From: Acrocarpospora pleiomorpha
GTDB taxonomy: Bacteria > Actinomycetota > Actinomycetes > Streptosporangiales > Streptosporangiaceae
Length of the DNA stretch: 55,494 nucleotides
Reading direction: 5' to 3'
NCBI RefSeq assembly: GCF_009687885.1
Contig: NZ_BLAF01000073.1
Span: forward strand, 1 to 55,494
Shown in pieces: positions 41,609 to 49,807 of the stretch. The number at the start of each line of letters is the position of its first letter. Position 1 is the stretch's first letter. A program made the translations under genes and the position numbers. The notes beneath the pieces are model-generated. The model was not told where the DNA came from. It saw nothing but the letters and a program-made list of their open reading frames with translations, and did not search any database.

Positions 41609-42613
41609 TCATCGCTTCGCGCTCTCGTGGCCGGAGGAGGCGAGTGCGCGCAGGAGGTGGGCACGCTTGAGGAAGCGGTGGCCGGCGAACTCCCAGGTGA
41701 ACCCCATGGCGCCGTGGGTCTCCAGGCAGGCTTCGGCGTTGCCGAGGGCGGCGTCGAGCGCGATCGCCAAGGCGTCGTCGATTGAGGACGCCACGACCGC
41801 GGCTTCCGCGCCGACCTGATCCAGGGCGAACTCGAGGGCCGCACGTGCGACGAGCTCGCGGATCGCCATGTCGGCGCACCGGTGTTTGACGGCCTGGAAG
41901 CTGCCGATCGGCTGGCCGAACTGGTGGCGGGTCTTGGCGTAGTCGACGGTGGTGCGCAGGGTCCGGTCGGCGATCCCGACCGCATAGGCCGCGAGAAGGA
42001 GCCTGCTGGTCAGCCACAGCTGCTCCGCGGCCGCACCCTCGAGGACCGTCTGCCGGGGTGATGAGGCGTCGACGATGACCATGTCGGCGGCCGGATCCAG
42101 CAGCGCACTGCCGGCCCGGTCGCCGCCCTCGAGCGTCACCAGCTCGACCCGGTCGCGCGCGAGGAGGAGGCCGAGCCGCACGCCCTCGGGGGCGAAGAAC
42201 AGCGACTGGCCGCCGTCGTGTGCCGGGCGCGGCCAGCCATCGCCCCAGCCGAGGAGACCGAAACCGACCCCCGCCGCGACCGCCTCGTCGATCGTCGGGA
42301 TCGCGACGTCGGGCTGGGCGGCCAGCACTGCGGCATACAGGGCGGTGCCGAGGAAGGGACCGGGAGCCAGCCATCGGCCGACCTGCTCGATCACGACGAC
42401 GAGTTCGTCGACACCGCCGTCCGCACCACCGAGCTCCTCTGGCAGCCCGATCAGCGGCCAGGCGAGCTCGATGGCCGTCTCCCACACAGCGAGGCGCGTG
42501 GCCTCGGCGGGGCTCTCGAAGGCGATCGGACCGTCGGCCTTCTCGGCGAGCACCCCGTCGACGGCTGAGGCGAGCGCGAGGAGGTCGGCCGGGTCCGGTG
42601 CGATCGTGCTCAT
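41609..42613 (-). CDS. Acyl-CoA dehydrogenase family protein, short subunit type
   Basis: A 334-residue dehydrogenase-fold protein, shorter than the usual 380. It has AWPLIGLPEELGGADGGVDE, a reduced middle domain, TRHQFGQPIGSFQAVKHRCA and a C-terminal HGAMGFTWEFAGHRFLKRAH. Its ATG overlaps the stop of the 378-residue dehydrogenase gene (ATGA). Adjacent, coupled, unequal FadE genes are the hallmark of alpha2beta2 dehydrogenases such as ChsE1-ChsE2 and FadE28-FadE29 of sterol catabolism, so the pair probably forms one enzyme for a steroid-CoA ester. Confidence 0.87.
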   Translation of the reverse strand: MSTIAPDPADLLALASAVDGVLAEKADGPIAFESPAEATRLAVWETAIELAWPLIGLPEELGGADGGVDELVVVIEQVGRWLAPGPFLGTALYAAVLAAQPDVAIPTIDEAVAAGVGFGLLGWGDGWPRPAHDGGQSLFFAPEGVRLGLLLARDRVELVTLEGGDRAGSALLDPAADMVIVDASSPRQTVLEGAAAEQLWLTSRLLLAAYAVGIADRTLRTTVDYAKTRHQFGQPIGSFQAVKHRCADMAIRELVARAALEFALDQVGAEAAVVASSIDDALAIALDAALGNAEACLETHGAMGFTWEFAGHRFLKRAHLLRALASSGHESAKR

Positions 42614-43746
42614 CGGGGAAGTCCCAGAAGTCGATTGCCGATGATGTCGCGATGGATGTCCAGGGTTCCGGCCGTCACCTTGCTCCTCAGTTCGTTCAGG
42701 TACTCGAGGTTCCACGACCCCAGCGTCACGACCTCTTCGCCCTGGATCCGCATCGCGAGCCGGGTGAGGCGCCCCACAAGCTCGGAGTGGAAGACCCGTA
42801 GGACCGAACTGGCCCCCTGGGCGTGGGTGTGCGGCTTCAGGCTGCGGTGGACCAGTGCCCGCACCGCGAACGCGTCGCGGCGCAGAGCGTCCAGCTCGGC
42901 GCGGACGAGTGGGTCGGCCAGCGCGCCGTTCTTCTCCGCGTAGTCGCGCAGCTCCTCGATCCGGCGCAGCGTCCGGACCTGTCGGCCCATCATGGCTGAG
43001 CCGCGTTCGAAGCCGAGGGTCGACATCGCCACGCTCCACCCGTTGTTGAGTCCGCCGACGACGTTGTCGAGTGGCACCTCGACGTCGTCGAACGTGACTT
43101 CGGAGAACCTGGGGTTGCCCGTGAGGGTCTTGATGGGCCGGACGGTGACGCCTGGCGTCCGCATGTCGAGGATCATCCAGGTCAGCCCTTTGTGGCGGCC
43201 GGCGGACCGGTCGGTGTTGATCAGCAGCTCGCAGAAGTCGGCGAGGTGGGCGTAGCTGGTCCAGATCTTGCTGCCGTTGACGACGACGACGTCGCCGTGC
43301 ACGTCACCGCGGGTGCGGATGGAGGCGAGGTCCGAGCCGGCCTCGGGCTCACTGAACCCCTGGCACCACAGTTCCTCCCCGCGCAGGATCCGCGGGATGT
43401 GTCGTTCTCGCTGCGCCTGTGTGCCTCGGGTGGCAACCGTCGGGCCGGCGTGGTTGAGCGCGATGAAGAGGCAGCCCACGTCGGGTGCGCCCGCGTTCGC
43501 CAGCTCCTCGTGGAAGATCATCTGCTGCGACACCGTGACCTCTCGGCCGCCCAGCTCGGTCGGCCAGCCCAGTGCCCCGAAGCCGCCCTCGAGCAGGGAC
43601 CGCTGCCAGGCGGCGTCGTACGCCCGCCGGTCAGGCGTGTAGAACGCCGGGGCTGGCTTCTGCGGGATGTTCTCGCGCAGCCACGCCCGGATCTCAGCCC
43701 GGAAGTCGACGTCCTCGGGCGCGGGTGGGCTCCACACCTTGGTCAC
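42610..43746 (-). CDS. Acyl-CoA dehydrogenase, partner of 41609-42613
   Basis: A 378-residue acyl-CoA dehydrogenase with GALGWPTELGGREVTVSQQM, LWCQGFSEPEAGSDLASIRT (FAD-binding motif), VVNGSKIWTSYAHLADFCEL and GEEVVTLGSWNLEYLNELRS. It ends RDIIGNRLLGLPR, a common ending in sterol-cluster FadE proteins. It begins a transcription unit after a 138-bp gap from hsaF. Confidence 0.9.
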   Translation of the reverse strand: MTKVWSPPAPEDVDFRAEIRAWLRENIPQKPAPAFYTPDRRAYDAAWQRSLLEGGFGALGWPTELGGREVTVSQQMIFHEELANAGAPDVGCLFIALNHAGPTVATRGTQAQRERHIPRILRGEELWCQGFSEPEAGSDLASIRTRGDVHGDVVVVNGSKIWTSYAHLADFCELLINTDRSAGRHKGLTWMILDMRTPGVTVRPIKTLTGNPRFSEVTFDDVEVPLDNVVGGLNNGWSVAMSTLGFERGSAMMGRQVRTLRRIEELRDYAEKNGALADPLVRAELDALRRDAFAVRALVHRSLKPHTHAQGASSVLRVFHSELVGRLTRLAMRIQGEEVVTLGSWNLEYLNELRSKVTAGTLDIHRDIIGNRLLGLPR

Positions 43747-43884
43747 GCTCCTTCATCGTGGTCGTCGCTGGTCAGCGACGTCGCCTGCGCGGGCGATGTG
43801 GTCGATTTGACTGGCTGTGCGGCACGTCATCCACAGGACTCCCGATCATCGGGATCCGCTGGGCCGCGGCCGCGGGAGGGCCGC

Positions 43885-44904
43885 CTACGCTTCGGCGGTC
43901 TCGCGCGCGAGGTCGAGCGCGATGTCAACGATCATGTCCTCCTGACCGCCCACGAGGCGCCGTCGTCCGGCCTCGAGGAGGAGGGTGCGCACGTCCACGC
44001 CGAATCGGCCGGATGCGGCCTCCGCGTGGCGGAGGAAGCTGGAGTAGACGCCCGCGTAGCCCAACGTGAGCGTCTCCCGGTCGACCCGCACGGGCCGGTC
44101 CTGGAGCGGGCGCACGAGATCATCGGCGGCATCCTGAAGTGCGAAGACGTCGCACGAGTGCGTCCACTCGTACAGGTCGGCAACCGCGATGAACGCCTCG
44201 ATCGGGCAGTTGCCCGCTCCGGCGCCCTGGCCTGCCAGGGACGCGTCCACACGCACGGCGCCCGCCTCGACCGCGGTCACGGAGTTGGCGACCGATAGCG
44301 AGAGGTTCTCGTGGGCGTGGATGCCGATCTGCGTGGTCGCATCGAGCACGTCCCGGTAGGCCCGGACCCGGGCGCGCACGTCTTGCATGGTCAGCCGGCC
44401 GCCGGAGTCGGTGACGTAGACGCAGTGTGCCCCGTATGACTCCATCAGCGCGGCCTGGGCGGCCAGCTCCTCCGGCGGCGCCATGTGGCTCATCATCAAG
44501 AACCCGGCGACGTCCATGCCCAGAGAGCGAGCGGTTTCGATGTGCTGCGCGGCGACGTCAGCCTCGGTGCAGTGGGTGGCGACCCGGACGGAGCGCACCC
44601 CGAGCTCGTGCGCCCGCCGGAGGCTCTCGACGGTCCCGACCCCGGGGAGTAGCAGGGTGGTGAGCACGGCACGCGAGATGTTCGACGCCGCCGCCTCGAG
44701 CCACTCCCAGTCGGTGTGGGAGCCAGGTCCATAGTTCACCGACCCCCCGGCCAGGCCGTCGCCGTGGGCGACCTCGATGGCGTCGACCCCGGCGGCGTCG
44801 AGGGCGGCCACGATCTGCCCCACCTGGGCGGGGCCGATTCGGTGGCGGATCGCGTGCATCCCATCACGAAGTGTGACGTCCTGCACGTACAACGTCTTGG
44901 TCAC
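43885..44904 (-). CDS. hsaF: 4-hydroxy-2-oxovalerate/oxohexanoate aldolase
   Basis: A 339-residue class II aldolase of the DmpG/MhpE/HsaF family. The N-terminal TLRDGMHAIRH gives Arg13, Asp14 and His18, and the metal histidines 196 and 198 lie in GIHAHEN. It cleaves 4-hydroxy-2-oxoacids to pyruvate and an aldehyde (propanal in the steroid route), which is channelled to the dehydrogenase encoded just upstream. The start overlaps the hsaG stop (ATGA), as expected for partners of one complex. Confidence 0.93.
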   Translation of the reverse strand: MTKTLYVQDVTLRDGMHAIRHRIGPAQVGQIVAALDAAGVDAIEVAHGDGLAGGSVNYGPGSHTDWEWLEAAASNISRAVLTTLLLPGVGTVESLRRAHELGVRSVRVATHCTEADVAAQHIETARSLGMDVAGFLMMSHMAPPEELAAQAALMESYGAHCVYVTDSGGRLTMQDVRARVRAYRDVLDATTQIGIHAHENLSLSVANSVTAVEAGAVRVDASLAGQGAGAGNCPIEAFIAVADLYEWTHSCDVFALQDAADDLVRPLQDRPVRVDRETLTLGYAGVYSSFLRHAEAASGRFGVDVRTLLLEAGRRRLVGGQEDMIVDIALDLARETAEA

Positions 44905-45857
44905 AGTCGTTCCCCTCCGTGGGCCGCGATGCGCTCGGCGACCCGCAGCGCCGCTGCGGTCATGATGTCCAGGTTCCCGGCATATGCCGGGAGGTAGTGG
45001 GCCGCGCCTTCCACTTCGAGGAAGACCGAGACCTGGTGGGTCGGGCGGCTCGCGCCCGGGATGAGCAAGGTCTCCACTGGCATGTCATCGGGGATCGGGC
45101 TGACCAGGACTTGCTGCTTGAGCCGGTAGCCCGGGACGTATGCGGCCACGTCGGCGACCATCTTGACGACCGACTCCTCGATCTCCGCGGCCCGGTCGTC
45201 GCCTCCGAGATCAGCCAGGCAGAACACCGTGTCCCGCATGATGAGGGGCGGCTCAGCCGGGTTGAGGATGATCACTGCCTTGCCGCGTGCGGCTCCACCC
45301 ACCTGCTCGATCGCGTGCGAGGTGGTCTCGGTGAACTCGTCGATGTTCGCGCGCGTGCCGGGTCCGGCCGACCGGGAGGAGATCGAGGCGACGATCTCGG
45401 CGTACGCGACCGGGACGACCTGGGAGACGGCCGCGACGATCGGGATCGTCGCCTGGCCCCCGCACGTCACCATGTTCACGTTCGGCGCCGCGAGGTGGTC
45501 GTCCAGGTTGACCGCTGGGACGACGAAGGGGCCGATCGCAGCGGGGGTGAGGTCGATCAGTCGCTTGCCGAAGGGCTCGAGGATCCGCTGGTTCGCCAGG
45601 TGGGCCTTGGCCGAGGTCGCGTCGAAGACGATCCCGATCTCGTCGAAGCCTGGCATCTCCGTCAGCCCACGGACGCCCTCGTGGGTCGTGGGGACACCCA
45701 TCCGCGCGGCCCGTCGGAGCCCGTCTGAGGACGGGTCGATGCCGGCCATGGCGCCCATGCGCAGGTGCTTGGAGTGTCGCAGCACCTTGATCATGAGGTC
45801 GGTGCCGATGTTGCCCGATCCGATGATCGCGACAGCGGTGCCGTCGGCGTCATTCAC
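44901..45857 (-). CDS. hsaG: Acylating aldehyde dehydrogenase (acetaldehyde/propanal)
   Basis: A 318-residue DmpF/MhpF/HsaG-type enzyme. The NAD site is IIGSGNIGTDLMIK, the nucleophilic cysteine lies in NMVTCGGQATIPIV (about residue 130), and RANIDEFTETTSHAIEQVGG and ILNPAEPPLIMRDTVF complete the signature. It converts the aldehyde from HsaF to acyl-CoA using NAD+ and CoA. GTG 45857 overlaps the hsaE stop by 4 bp. Confidence 0.93.
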   Translation of the reverse strand: MNDADGTAVAIIGSGNIGTDLMIKVLRHSKHLRMGAMAGIDPSSDGLRRAARMGVPTTHEGVRGLTEMPGFDEIGIVFDATSAKAHLANQRILEPFGKRLIDLTPAAIGPFVVPAVNLDDHLAAPNVNMVTCGGQATIPIVAAVSQVVPVAYAEIVASISSRSAGPGTRANIDEFTETTSHAIEQVGGAARGKAVIILNPAEPPLIMRDTVFCLADLGGDDRAAEIEESVVKMVADVAAYVPGYRLKQQVLVSPIPDDMPVETLLIPGASRPTHQVSVFLEVEGAAHYLPAYAGNLDIMTAAALRVAERIAAHGGERL

Positions 45858-46714
45858 AGGTCTGCTCCTCGTCGTGAAGCGGGGTCGTGAGGCGGGCCGC
45901 CGGACGGCGGCGAACTGAACTCGATGGCGACCCGTCCGAGGCTCGAGAGCTCGGCCGAGACGCAGCTGCCGGCGCGTGCCGGGGCCATCGGCCCGAGGGC
46001 GCCGGAGAGGACGACCTGCCCGGCGCGCAATGGTTGCCCGTACTCCCGCGCCCGCCTGGCGAGCCACCGGAGCGCGTTCAGGGGGTCGCCCAGGCAGGCG
46101 TCGCCAGAGCCGGTGGAGACGGTCGTCCCGTCGACGGTCATCTCCATCACGACGGCCACGGGCTCGAACTCCGCCAGGGTCAGCTTGGTCGTGCCGAGCA
46201 CGTACAGGCCGCTCGAGGCGTTGTCGGCCACGGTGTCCGAGAACTGGATGTCCCATCCGGCGATCCGGGAGTCGACGATCTCGATTGCCGCGACGGCGTA
46301 CTCGACCGCCGATCGGCACTGCGCCGCGTCCAACGGACCTTCGGCGAGGTCGGCGCCCAGCATGAAGGCGACCTCAGCCTCGACCTTCGGTTGGATGAGT
46401 CGTTGGATCGGGACGAGCTCGTGGGCGGTGACGTCCATGTCGTCGAGCAGCACGCCGAAGTCGGGCTGATCCACGCCGAGCTGCTCCTGCACTGCTGCCG
46501 ACGTCGCCCCGATCTTGCGGCCAACGACGCGGGCGCCGTCGTCGACCGCATGCTGAACGAGTATCTGCTGGACGGCGTACGCGACCGCGAGGTCTTCGGT
46601 GCCGATCAGGTCGCGCACCGGCTCGCAGGGGACCGCCGAGTTCATCGCCTGCCGTAACCGCAGAGCGGCTGCGGCGACGCGCTTTCGCTGCTGAAGGCTC
46701 ATCGCACTCGTCAT
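45854..46714 (-). CDS. hsaE: 2-hydroxyhexa/penta-2,4-dienoate hydratase
   Basis: A 286-residue hydratase of the MhpD/HsaE/FAH-like family with GRKIGATSAAVQEQLGVDQP, DFGVLLDDM, IQPKVEAEVAFMLG (metal-binding carboxylates) and the terminal GQVVLSGALGPMAPARAG. It hydrates the dienoate released by HsaD to a 4-hydroxy-2-oxoacid for HsaF. ATG 46714 is the first methionine near the usual family start; a GTG at 46753 overlapping the preceding gene would add 13 residues. Confidence 0.9.
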   Translation of the reverse strand: MTSAMSLQQRKRVAAAALRLRQAMNSAVPCEPVRDLIGTEDLAVAYAVQQILVQHAVDDGARVVGRKIGATSAAVQEQLGVDQPDFGVLLDDMDVTAHELVPIQRLIQPKVEAEVAFMLGADLAEGPLDAAQCRSAVEYAVAAIEIVDSRIAGWDIQFSDTVADNASSGLYVLGTTKLTLAEFEPVAVVMEMTVDGTTVSTGSGDACLGDPLNALRWLARRAREYGQPLRAGQVVLSGALGPMAPARAGSCVSAELSSLGRVAIEFSSPPSGGPPHDPASRRGADL

Positions 46715-46749
46715 CTCAGGGCTGTCACCATGCTCGGTCACGGGGGAGG

Positions 46750-48054
46750 TCACCGGCTGCGGTCGCTGGGGTCGTCGGCGGCGGGCTGGCGGGATCGTCG
46801 GACATCGCGCCACGGGCGACAGCTCTCCGCGCTGGGTTCACGAGGAAGTCCGAGGACCCGCTCACCGCACAAGGACTTCGTGATGTCGAGGGTGCCGCCG
46901 GCGATCGTCTTCGCCTGGACCCGAAGGTAGGACCATGCCGTCTTCGCGTGCCAGTCATCATCGGGCTCCCAGGCGATGCCCGCGAGATCCTCCAGGTCGA
47001 CGGCGAGGGCCTGGAGAGCCTGGCTGTGGGCCGTGCTCATCAGCTTGGTCACCGTCCCGTCGACGGCGCCGGTGACGCCGCCACCTCGACCGGCCCGACG
47101 CGCCTCACGCGAGCGCTCGATCGTCAGGCGTAGCGACTCACCGGCGATCCATGCCTGGACCGCTCGCGCGCGCAGGTCGCGGTCGGTCGCGCGCGCCGCC
47201 CGACGCAGCACCTCCTCGACAGAGCGGCCGGCGATGACGCCCGGTTGCACGCCCGCGCCCGAGTCGGAGCTGCGCTCGTGGGTGAGGATCGTCCGAGTGA
47301 TGCCCCAGCCCTCACCGAGCGCCCCCAGCCGGTCGAAGTCGGAGACCACGACGCCATCGAGGAACACCTCGTTGAACTCGGCATCACCAGTGATCTGACG
47401 CAGCGGCCGGATCTCGACCCCCGGTGCGGTCATGTCGACGAGAAAGACGGAGATCCCGTCGTGCTTGGGAACGTCGGGATCGGTGCGGGCCAGCAGGATC
47501 CCGCGGGTTGCGACGTGGCCGAGGCTCGTCCACACCTTCTGGCCGTGGACCACCCACGAGTCGCCGTCGCGCACCGCCCTGGTCGAGAGGGACGCGAGGT
47601 CGGACCCGGCGCCGGGTTCGGAGAAGAGCTGGCACCAGATCTGGGTCTGGTCCGCGATCCGGGGCAGCAGCTCTCGGCGCTGCTGCTCCGACCCCCAGCG
47701 CAGCAGAGCGGGGGCAACCATGTTGAGACCGATCGGGTTGCGCGCACGCGGGGTCTTGAACCGGCGCAGCGTGTTCGCGATGACACCGACGTGCTCGGGC
47801 CCGAGTCCCAGCCCTCCGTACTCTCGAGGCCACGACGGGGCCACCAGTCCCGCCTCCGCCATCGCCGTCCACCAGGCGGGCTCGTCGAGCTGCTCGCGCA
47901 GCACCTTGAGCTCACCGCTGTCGCTGCTCGCGATCGCCTCCTCCCAGCCTTGCGGCAGTCGCTCACGCAGCCACTCGGTCAGCCACGTTCGGAGCTCCTC
48001 GAGTGAGAGCCCGTCGATCGGGCCCGGGTCGCGTTCGGTCACGTGGGAGGTCAT
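46750..48054 (-). CDS. Acyl-CoA dehydrogenase
   Basis: A 434-residue acyl-CoA dehydrogenase with LVAPSWPREYGGLGLGPEHV, IWCQLFSEPGAGSDLASLST, VHGQKVWTSLGHVATRGILL and DGTVTKLMSTAHSQALQALA. It ends KSLCGERVLGLPRE plus a charged tail of about 25 residues (RPWRDVRRSRQPAADD). Its ATG overlaps the stop of the synthetase gene, so activation and dehydrogenation are translated together, upstream of hsaEGF. Confidence 0.9.
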   Translation of the reverse strand: MTSHVTERDPGPIDGLSLEELRTWLTEWLRERLPQGWEEAIASSDSGELKVLREQLDEPAWWTAMAEAGLVAPSWPREYGGLGLGPEHVGVIANTLRRFKTPRARNPIGLNMVAPALLRWGSEQQRRELLPRIADQTQIWCQLFSEPGAGSDLASLSTRAVRDGDSWVVHGQKVWTSLGHVATRGILLARTDPDVPKHDGISVFLVDMTAPGVEIRPLRQITGDAEFNEVFLDGVVVSDFDRLGALGEGWGITRTILTHERSSDSGAGVQPGVIAGRSVEEVLRRAARATDRDLRARAVQAWIAGESLRLTIERSREARRAGRGGGVTGAVDGTVTKLMSTAHSQALQALAVDLEDLAGIAWEPDDDWHAKTAWSYLRVQAKTIAGGTLDITKSLCGERVLGLPREPSAESCRPWRDVRRSRQPAADDPSDRSR

Positions 48055-49607
48055 CGTGTGGGAACCAATCGGTCGAGCCGCTCGAGGATCTCCGCGGTCG
48101 CGGCGGCGCGATCGACCTTCTCGCGGGCGGTCAGCGGGATCCGAGGCAGGTCGACGAAGTGACGGGGGATCTTGTACGGCGCGATCTCGGCTCGCAGCAG
48201 GTCGGGCAGGCGCTCGCGGTCTTCCCGGGCGAGGTTCACGACGCCGGCCACCGGGATCTGGCCGAGTCGATCGTCGGGGACGGGGACCACGACTACCGCC
48301 TCAACCAGGCCGGTCCGCTCGATCGCGCGCTCGACATCCGCCGGGAAGACGTTGAAGCCGCCGACGATCAACATGTCGCTGAGGCGGCCGGTGACGAACA
48401 GAAAGCCGTCCTCGAGGTAGCCGATATCGCCGGTTCCGATCCACGGCTGCTCGGCGCCTCCCTTGCGAACCACGATCTCTCCGGTTTCCGGTGAGTCGCC
48501 ACCAGTGGCGCCGCTCTCTTGGTCCGCAGCCTCATCTGTCGTGTCGGGTGCCTTCGACGTGTCGATCCGTACCTCGACGCCGACGCCCAGCCGCCCGACC
48601 GAGTTGGCCGGCTGACGGCCTAAGACGACATCGGTGTAGCGCACATGTGCCACTGGTCCGACCTCGGTCGAGCCATAGGTCGCCAGGATCGGCACGCCGT
48701 ACCGCTCCTCGAATGTGCGCCGGGTGGTCAGCGGCAAAGGCGCGGTGCCCGCGGTGATGTACTTGACCGAGGACAGGTCGACCTGCTCGGAGGTCGTGGC
48801 CAGGGCGTGCAACATCGCCGGGACCAGCTGCAGCACGTCCACTCGGTGCTCGGAGACGAGCGCTGCCAGCCTGACGACGTCGAACTTCCGCAAGAGCACG
48901 ATCCGGCGGCCCACCCACAGGCGCAGCACGAACGCGTGCAAGCCCGCGATGTGACCGAACGGGTAGAGGATGACACCTGGCGGCACGGCATCGGGCGCGA
49001 CGGTCTCCCGGAAGCCTCGCTTCCTGGAGTACACCGCCACCATCTGCCGGGCGGAGTCGGCGAGGTCGCGGTGGGTGTGCCGGACCAGCTTCGGAGTCCC
49101 GGTGGTGCCAGAGGTGGCGAAGATGCAGGCGACTGTCTCCGCCGACACGGTTGGCATCTCGTCGTTCGCGACGGGAACGATCTCGCCGTCCGGCGAGCGG
49201 AGCCGGCCGTCGTCGTCCACCTCGAGGATCGGCGGGCCGCCCTCGAGTTCGCTCAGATCGCCGTAGCCGCGAATGGTCACGACGAGCTCGGCTTCAGCCG
49301 CTCGGGTGAGGGCGCCGACCTCCGTGGGACGCAACAGACCGCTCAGGATCACCGCCGACGCACCCCGTCGCCACACCCCCAGCAGCACGGCGGGCCAGCG
49401 GCTGTCGTTAACCAGGTGCAGCGCGACGATCGACCCCGGCCCAACCCCGACGGAGGCCAGCTGACGCGCGGCCTGCTCGGCTCGATCGTCGACCTGGCCA
49501 TAGGTCGCGAAGCCGGCTCCGGCGTCAGCGATGAAGTCCGCCTCACGGTCAGAAGCCGCACGCCACGCGAATGCCTCTGCCAACATCACCGGCTCCACAC
49601 CACTCAT
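48051..49607 (-). CDS. Acyl-CoA synthetase (AMP-binding)
   Basis: A 518-residue adenylate-forming ligase. P-loop IFATSGTTGTPKLVRHTHRD, A5 motif LATYGSTEVGPVAH, A8 region FLFVTGRLSDMLIVGGFNVF and a C-terminal LTAREKVDRAA with the catalytic lysine are present. An acidic insert (DTSKAPDTTDEAADQESGAT, about residues 375-395) is unusual. It could be the FadD3-like ligase that activates the indane propionate HIP, given its link to hsaEGF, but this is inference. ATG 49607 was chosen because AGGAG lies upstream at usable spacing. Confidence 0.9.
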   Translation of the reverse strand: MSGVEPVMLAEAFAWRAASDREADFIADAGAGFATYGQVDDRAEQAARQLASVGVGPGSIVALHLVNDSRWPAVLLGVWRRGASAVILSGLLRPTEVGALTRAAEAELVVTIRGYGDLSELEGGPPILEVDDDGRLRSPDGEIVPVANDEMPTVSAETVACIFATSGTTGTPKLVRHTHRDLADSARQMVAVYSRKRGFRETVAPDAVPPGVILYPFGHIAGLHAFVLRLWVGRRIVLLRKFDVVRLAALVSEHRVDVLQLVPAMLHALATTSEQVDLSSVKYITAGTAPLPLTTRRTFEERYGVPILATYGSTEVGPVAHVRYTDVVLGRQPANSVGRLGVGVEVRIDTSKAPDTTDEAADQESGATGGDSPETGEIVVRKGGAEQPWIGTGDIGYLEDGFLFVTGRLSDMLIVGGFNVFPADVERAIERTGLVEAVVVVPVPDDRLGQIPVAGVVNLAREDRERLPDLLRAEIAPYKIPRHFVDLPRIPLTAREKVDRAAATAEILERLDRLVPTR

Positions 49608-49807
49608 CGGCGTTCGGTCTCCTGAACTCTCGGGTCGCATGTCACTGTTCGTCAGCGGTTCCCGATTCCATCGCCGAGCGATGCGCACCGTCAGCACAAT
49701 CCCGATGACCGGGAACGATGCGTACTGGCTCACATCCACCGAGATAGACCGTCTCTGGCGCCGTCGGACACAGCGCCCGACCGATCAACCCACACGGATG
49801 GAGCACG
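49608..49807. promoter_or_regulatory. Divergent promoter region, synthetase / crotonase
   Basis: Two GGAAC words face outward or nearly so: GGTTCC at 49657-49662 (GGAACC on the minus strand, toward the synthetase) and GGAAC at 49712-49716 on the plus strand. The arrangement resembles the hsaD/hsaB interval. GGAG lies just before ATG 49808. Confidence 0.35.
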
